Source: Lachnospiraceae bacterium MD308 (GTDB lineage: Bacteria > Bacillota > Clostridia > Lachnospirales > Lachnospiraceae). Taken from it: 64,000 nt of DNA. This document shows positions 62,947-64,000 of the stretch, in pieces (the first letter of the stretch is position 1; every line of letters starts with the position of its first letter). Below the pieces are notes generated by a model. That model was not told the origin of the DNA. It saw only the letters and a list, made by a program, of their open reading frames with translations, and searched no databases. The DNA is taken from positions 251,144-315,143 of the forward strand of contig KE159797.1 in assembly GCA_000403475.2 (NCBI GenBank), given 5' to 3'. The translations under genes and the position numbers were made by a program.

Positions 62947-63147
62947 CTAATCCCCGAATCCTTTCCGCAGCAGGTCAACTACGTCCTCATCAACAAATAT
63001 CTTATCAAGATATCCCTTTAAATATTTCTCAGCAACCTGCTGGCATTGTACTGCAAGCTGATTGTAAAATGTGTTTCCCATGGCAACCACGGATTCCAAA
63101 TACTGCAGATCATTCTCGGCAATATCCAAATAGGTATTCTTTATCAT
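62947..63147 (-). pseudogene. Truncated HEPN-domain protein
   Basis: This 66-aa product reads MIKNTYLDIAENDLQYLESV and QLAVQCQQVAEKYLKGYLDK. That is the first half of a HEPN domain (normally ~120-135 aa), with its QQxxEKxLKxxL helix. It stops at KGFGD where HEPN proteins continue into HDL and the catalytic RxxxxH helix, so it should lack RNase activity. It overlaps the MNT gene by 4 bp (ATGA). I call it a 3'-truncated remnant. Confidence 0.65.
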
Positions 63148-63512
63148 CCGAGCACCTCCAAAATCATCTTTTTTTCGCGGTTCACAACATTCTCGAAAAC
63201 ACCCTGCATCCCTTCCGATGCCTCATTTTTATAGACAACATCTGTTCTGACCCCATTTATCGGCTCGTCCAATGACCAGCGTATATCGGCGGCAAGCGCC
63301 CTGTCGCTGATTTTCTGCTCCGTAACTACCATAAGATCCACGTCACTGCTGCTCCTGACATTTCCCCGCGCGCAGCTCCCAAAAAGATACACCCTTTTCA
63401 GGCCTGCAATGTCTCTTTCCAGCAGATAGCGTATGTCATGCTCTATTTTTTCAATGAATCTGCCGGGCAAATTTTCATAATTCTCTTTATATATTTTGAC
63501 ATTTTGACTCAA
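63144..63512 (-). CDS. MNT-type minimal nucleotidyltransferase
   Basis: This 122-aa protein has the pol-beta nucleotidyltransferase motif LFGSCARGNVRSSSDVDLMV: the GS motif, then SDVDL with the metal-binding aspartates. MNT proteins act as antitoxins that AMPylate their HEPN partner, or as solo transferases. TTG at 63512 has GGAGG seven bases upstream and is preferred over an in-frame ATG six codons earlier, which lacks a ribosome binding site. It is followed by the truncated HEPN gene. Confidence 0.82.
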   Translation of the reverse strand: MSQNVKIYKENYENLPGRFIEKIEHDIRYLLERDIAGLKRVYLFGSCARGNVRSSSDVDLMVVTEQKISDRALAADIRWSLDEPINGVRTDVVYKNEASEGMQGVFENVVNREKKMILEVLG

Positions 63513-63548
63513 GACAACGCCTCCAGGCATTTATTTCACATATACATT

Positions 63549-64000
63549 TTATCCAAAATCCTTAAATCGAAACCTAAGCGCCAGCGCCTCCTTCGGGCAG
63601 CACACCGTACATTTCCCGCAGCGGATGCACTCCGCAGAGTTTGGAGCTTTTACAGGGTCAACGTCCATAGGGCACTCGACATGGCATTTCCCGCAGGAGA
63701 TGCATTTTTCTTTATCCACGTCCATATGGTAAATGCTGATTTTATTCAGGATGCCGTAAATAGCACCTAGCGGGCACATTACCTTGCAGAAAAAACGGCA
63801 GATGACGATGCACCCGGCCAGCGTCAATACCAAGATAAATGCCTTTACGGAAAACAGTGCGCCGATTGTCCTTCTAAGCTCCGGATGGGTGGCGAGAAGA
63901 GGCAGTCCGCCCTCCAGCGTTCCCACCGGGCAGATATACTCGCAGTACGCAGGCGCTCCCATCCCCAGCTCGTTTGTAACCGCCACCGGGAACAGCAGGA
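63549..64000 (-). CDS. Membrane-bound [4Fe-4S] ferredoxin-type protein (partial)
   Basis: The frame is open to the window edge, so the start is beyond 64000. The visible 150 residues include CEYICPVGTLEGGLPLLA, a membrane helix (FILVLTLAGCIVICRFF), CKVMCPLGAIYG, then two clusters CISCGKCHVECPMDVDP and CIRCGKCTVCCPKEAL. This layout resembles NapH/CcoG-type membrane ferredoxins that pass electrons across the membrane. The partner is unknown. Confidence 0.83.
   Translation of the reverse strand, partial: LLFPVAVTNELGMGAPAYCEYICPVGTLEGGLPLLATHPELRRTIGALFSVKAFILVLTLAGCIVICRFFCKVMCPLGAIYGILNKISIYHMDVDKEKCISCGKCHVECPMDVDPVKAPNSAECIRCGKCTVCCPKEALALRFRFKDFG

Noticed and set aside
1-64000. CRISPR array, prophage or intact insertion sequence
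   Set aside because: No run of regularly spaced repeats, no phage structural genes and no transposase frame were seen in either strand.

Overview
The window looks like chromosomal DNA of a spore-forming gut clostridium, most likely a member of Lachnospiraceae (Bacillota). This rests on gene content and order (a spoIIA-spoVA forespore cluster, a T-box before valS, a dnaX-ybaB-recR cluster, split transketolase, LacI/ABC sugar loci), moderate GC content and strong AGGAGG-type ribosome binding sites. Most genes lie on the minus strand. There is no prophage, rRNA operon, CRISPR array or intact insertion sequence.

Layout. 0-6.5 kb: two tRNA-Ser genes, a zinc-ribbon/CD225 membrane protein, then a minus-strand t6A/RNA-processing cluster read tsaE-tsaB-rimI-(small zinc ribbon)-rnz-tsaD-ispD. 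6.6-14 kb: a VOC protein, a ferredoxin-type DUF362 protein paired with a CyuA-like Fe-S enzyme, murI, and a carB without carA that has an ArgR-type box in its leader. 14-25 kb: CvpA, DUF5711 and LysM envelope proteins; a pentose-phosphate operon (fsa-like transaldolase plus two transketolase halves) beside a LacI regulator; recR-ybaB-dnaX; pfkA. 25-30 kb: a very large sensor kinase with its response regulator, a stand-alone Spo0A-type DNA-binding domain preceded by phased 0A-box repeats, and a structured intergenic region that may encode a small RNA.

30-38.5 kb is a sugar locus: LacI regulator, lipoprotein-permease-permease ABC importer, GH116 and GH32 glycosidases. Its near-consensus promoter lies between two matching LacI-type operators 150 bp apart. 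38.5-43 kb: a fused SfsA-MutY protein, a small alarmone synthetase, a cobalamin adenosyltransferase and a PfoR-type membrane protein. 43-49 kb: an ABC efflux-type trio, two orphan small proteins and a Na/Pi cotransporter. 49-54 kb: the sporulation block spoIIAA-spoIIAB-sigF, a sigma-G-type promoter, a 65-aa membrane ORF, then spoVAA-AB-AC-AD-AE. 54-62.4 kb: a TPR protein, a 44-aa ORF overlapping folC, folC, an LtaS-type synthase, a ~170-bp inverted-repeat element touching the valS stop codon, and valS with its T-box leader.

The last 1.6 kb is the most accessory-like. It holds a compact type I toxin-antitoxin module (41-aa hydrophobic peptide with a convergent antisense RNA, both with recognisable promoters and terminators), placed directly downstream of an MNT-HEPN pair whose HEPN half is truncated. 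An Fe-S protein then runs off the window edge.

All calls come from reading the sequence and its translations. No database search or folding program was run.
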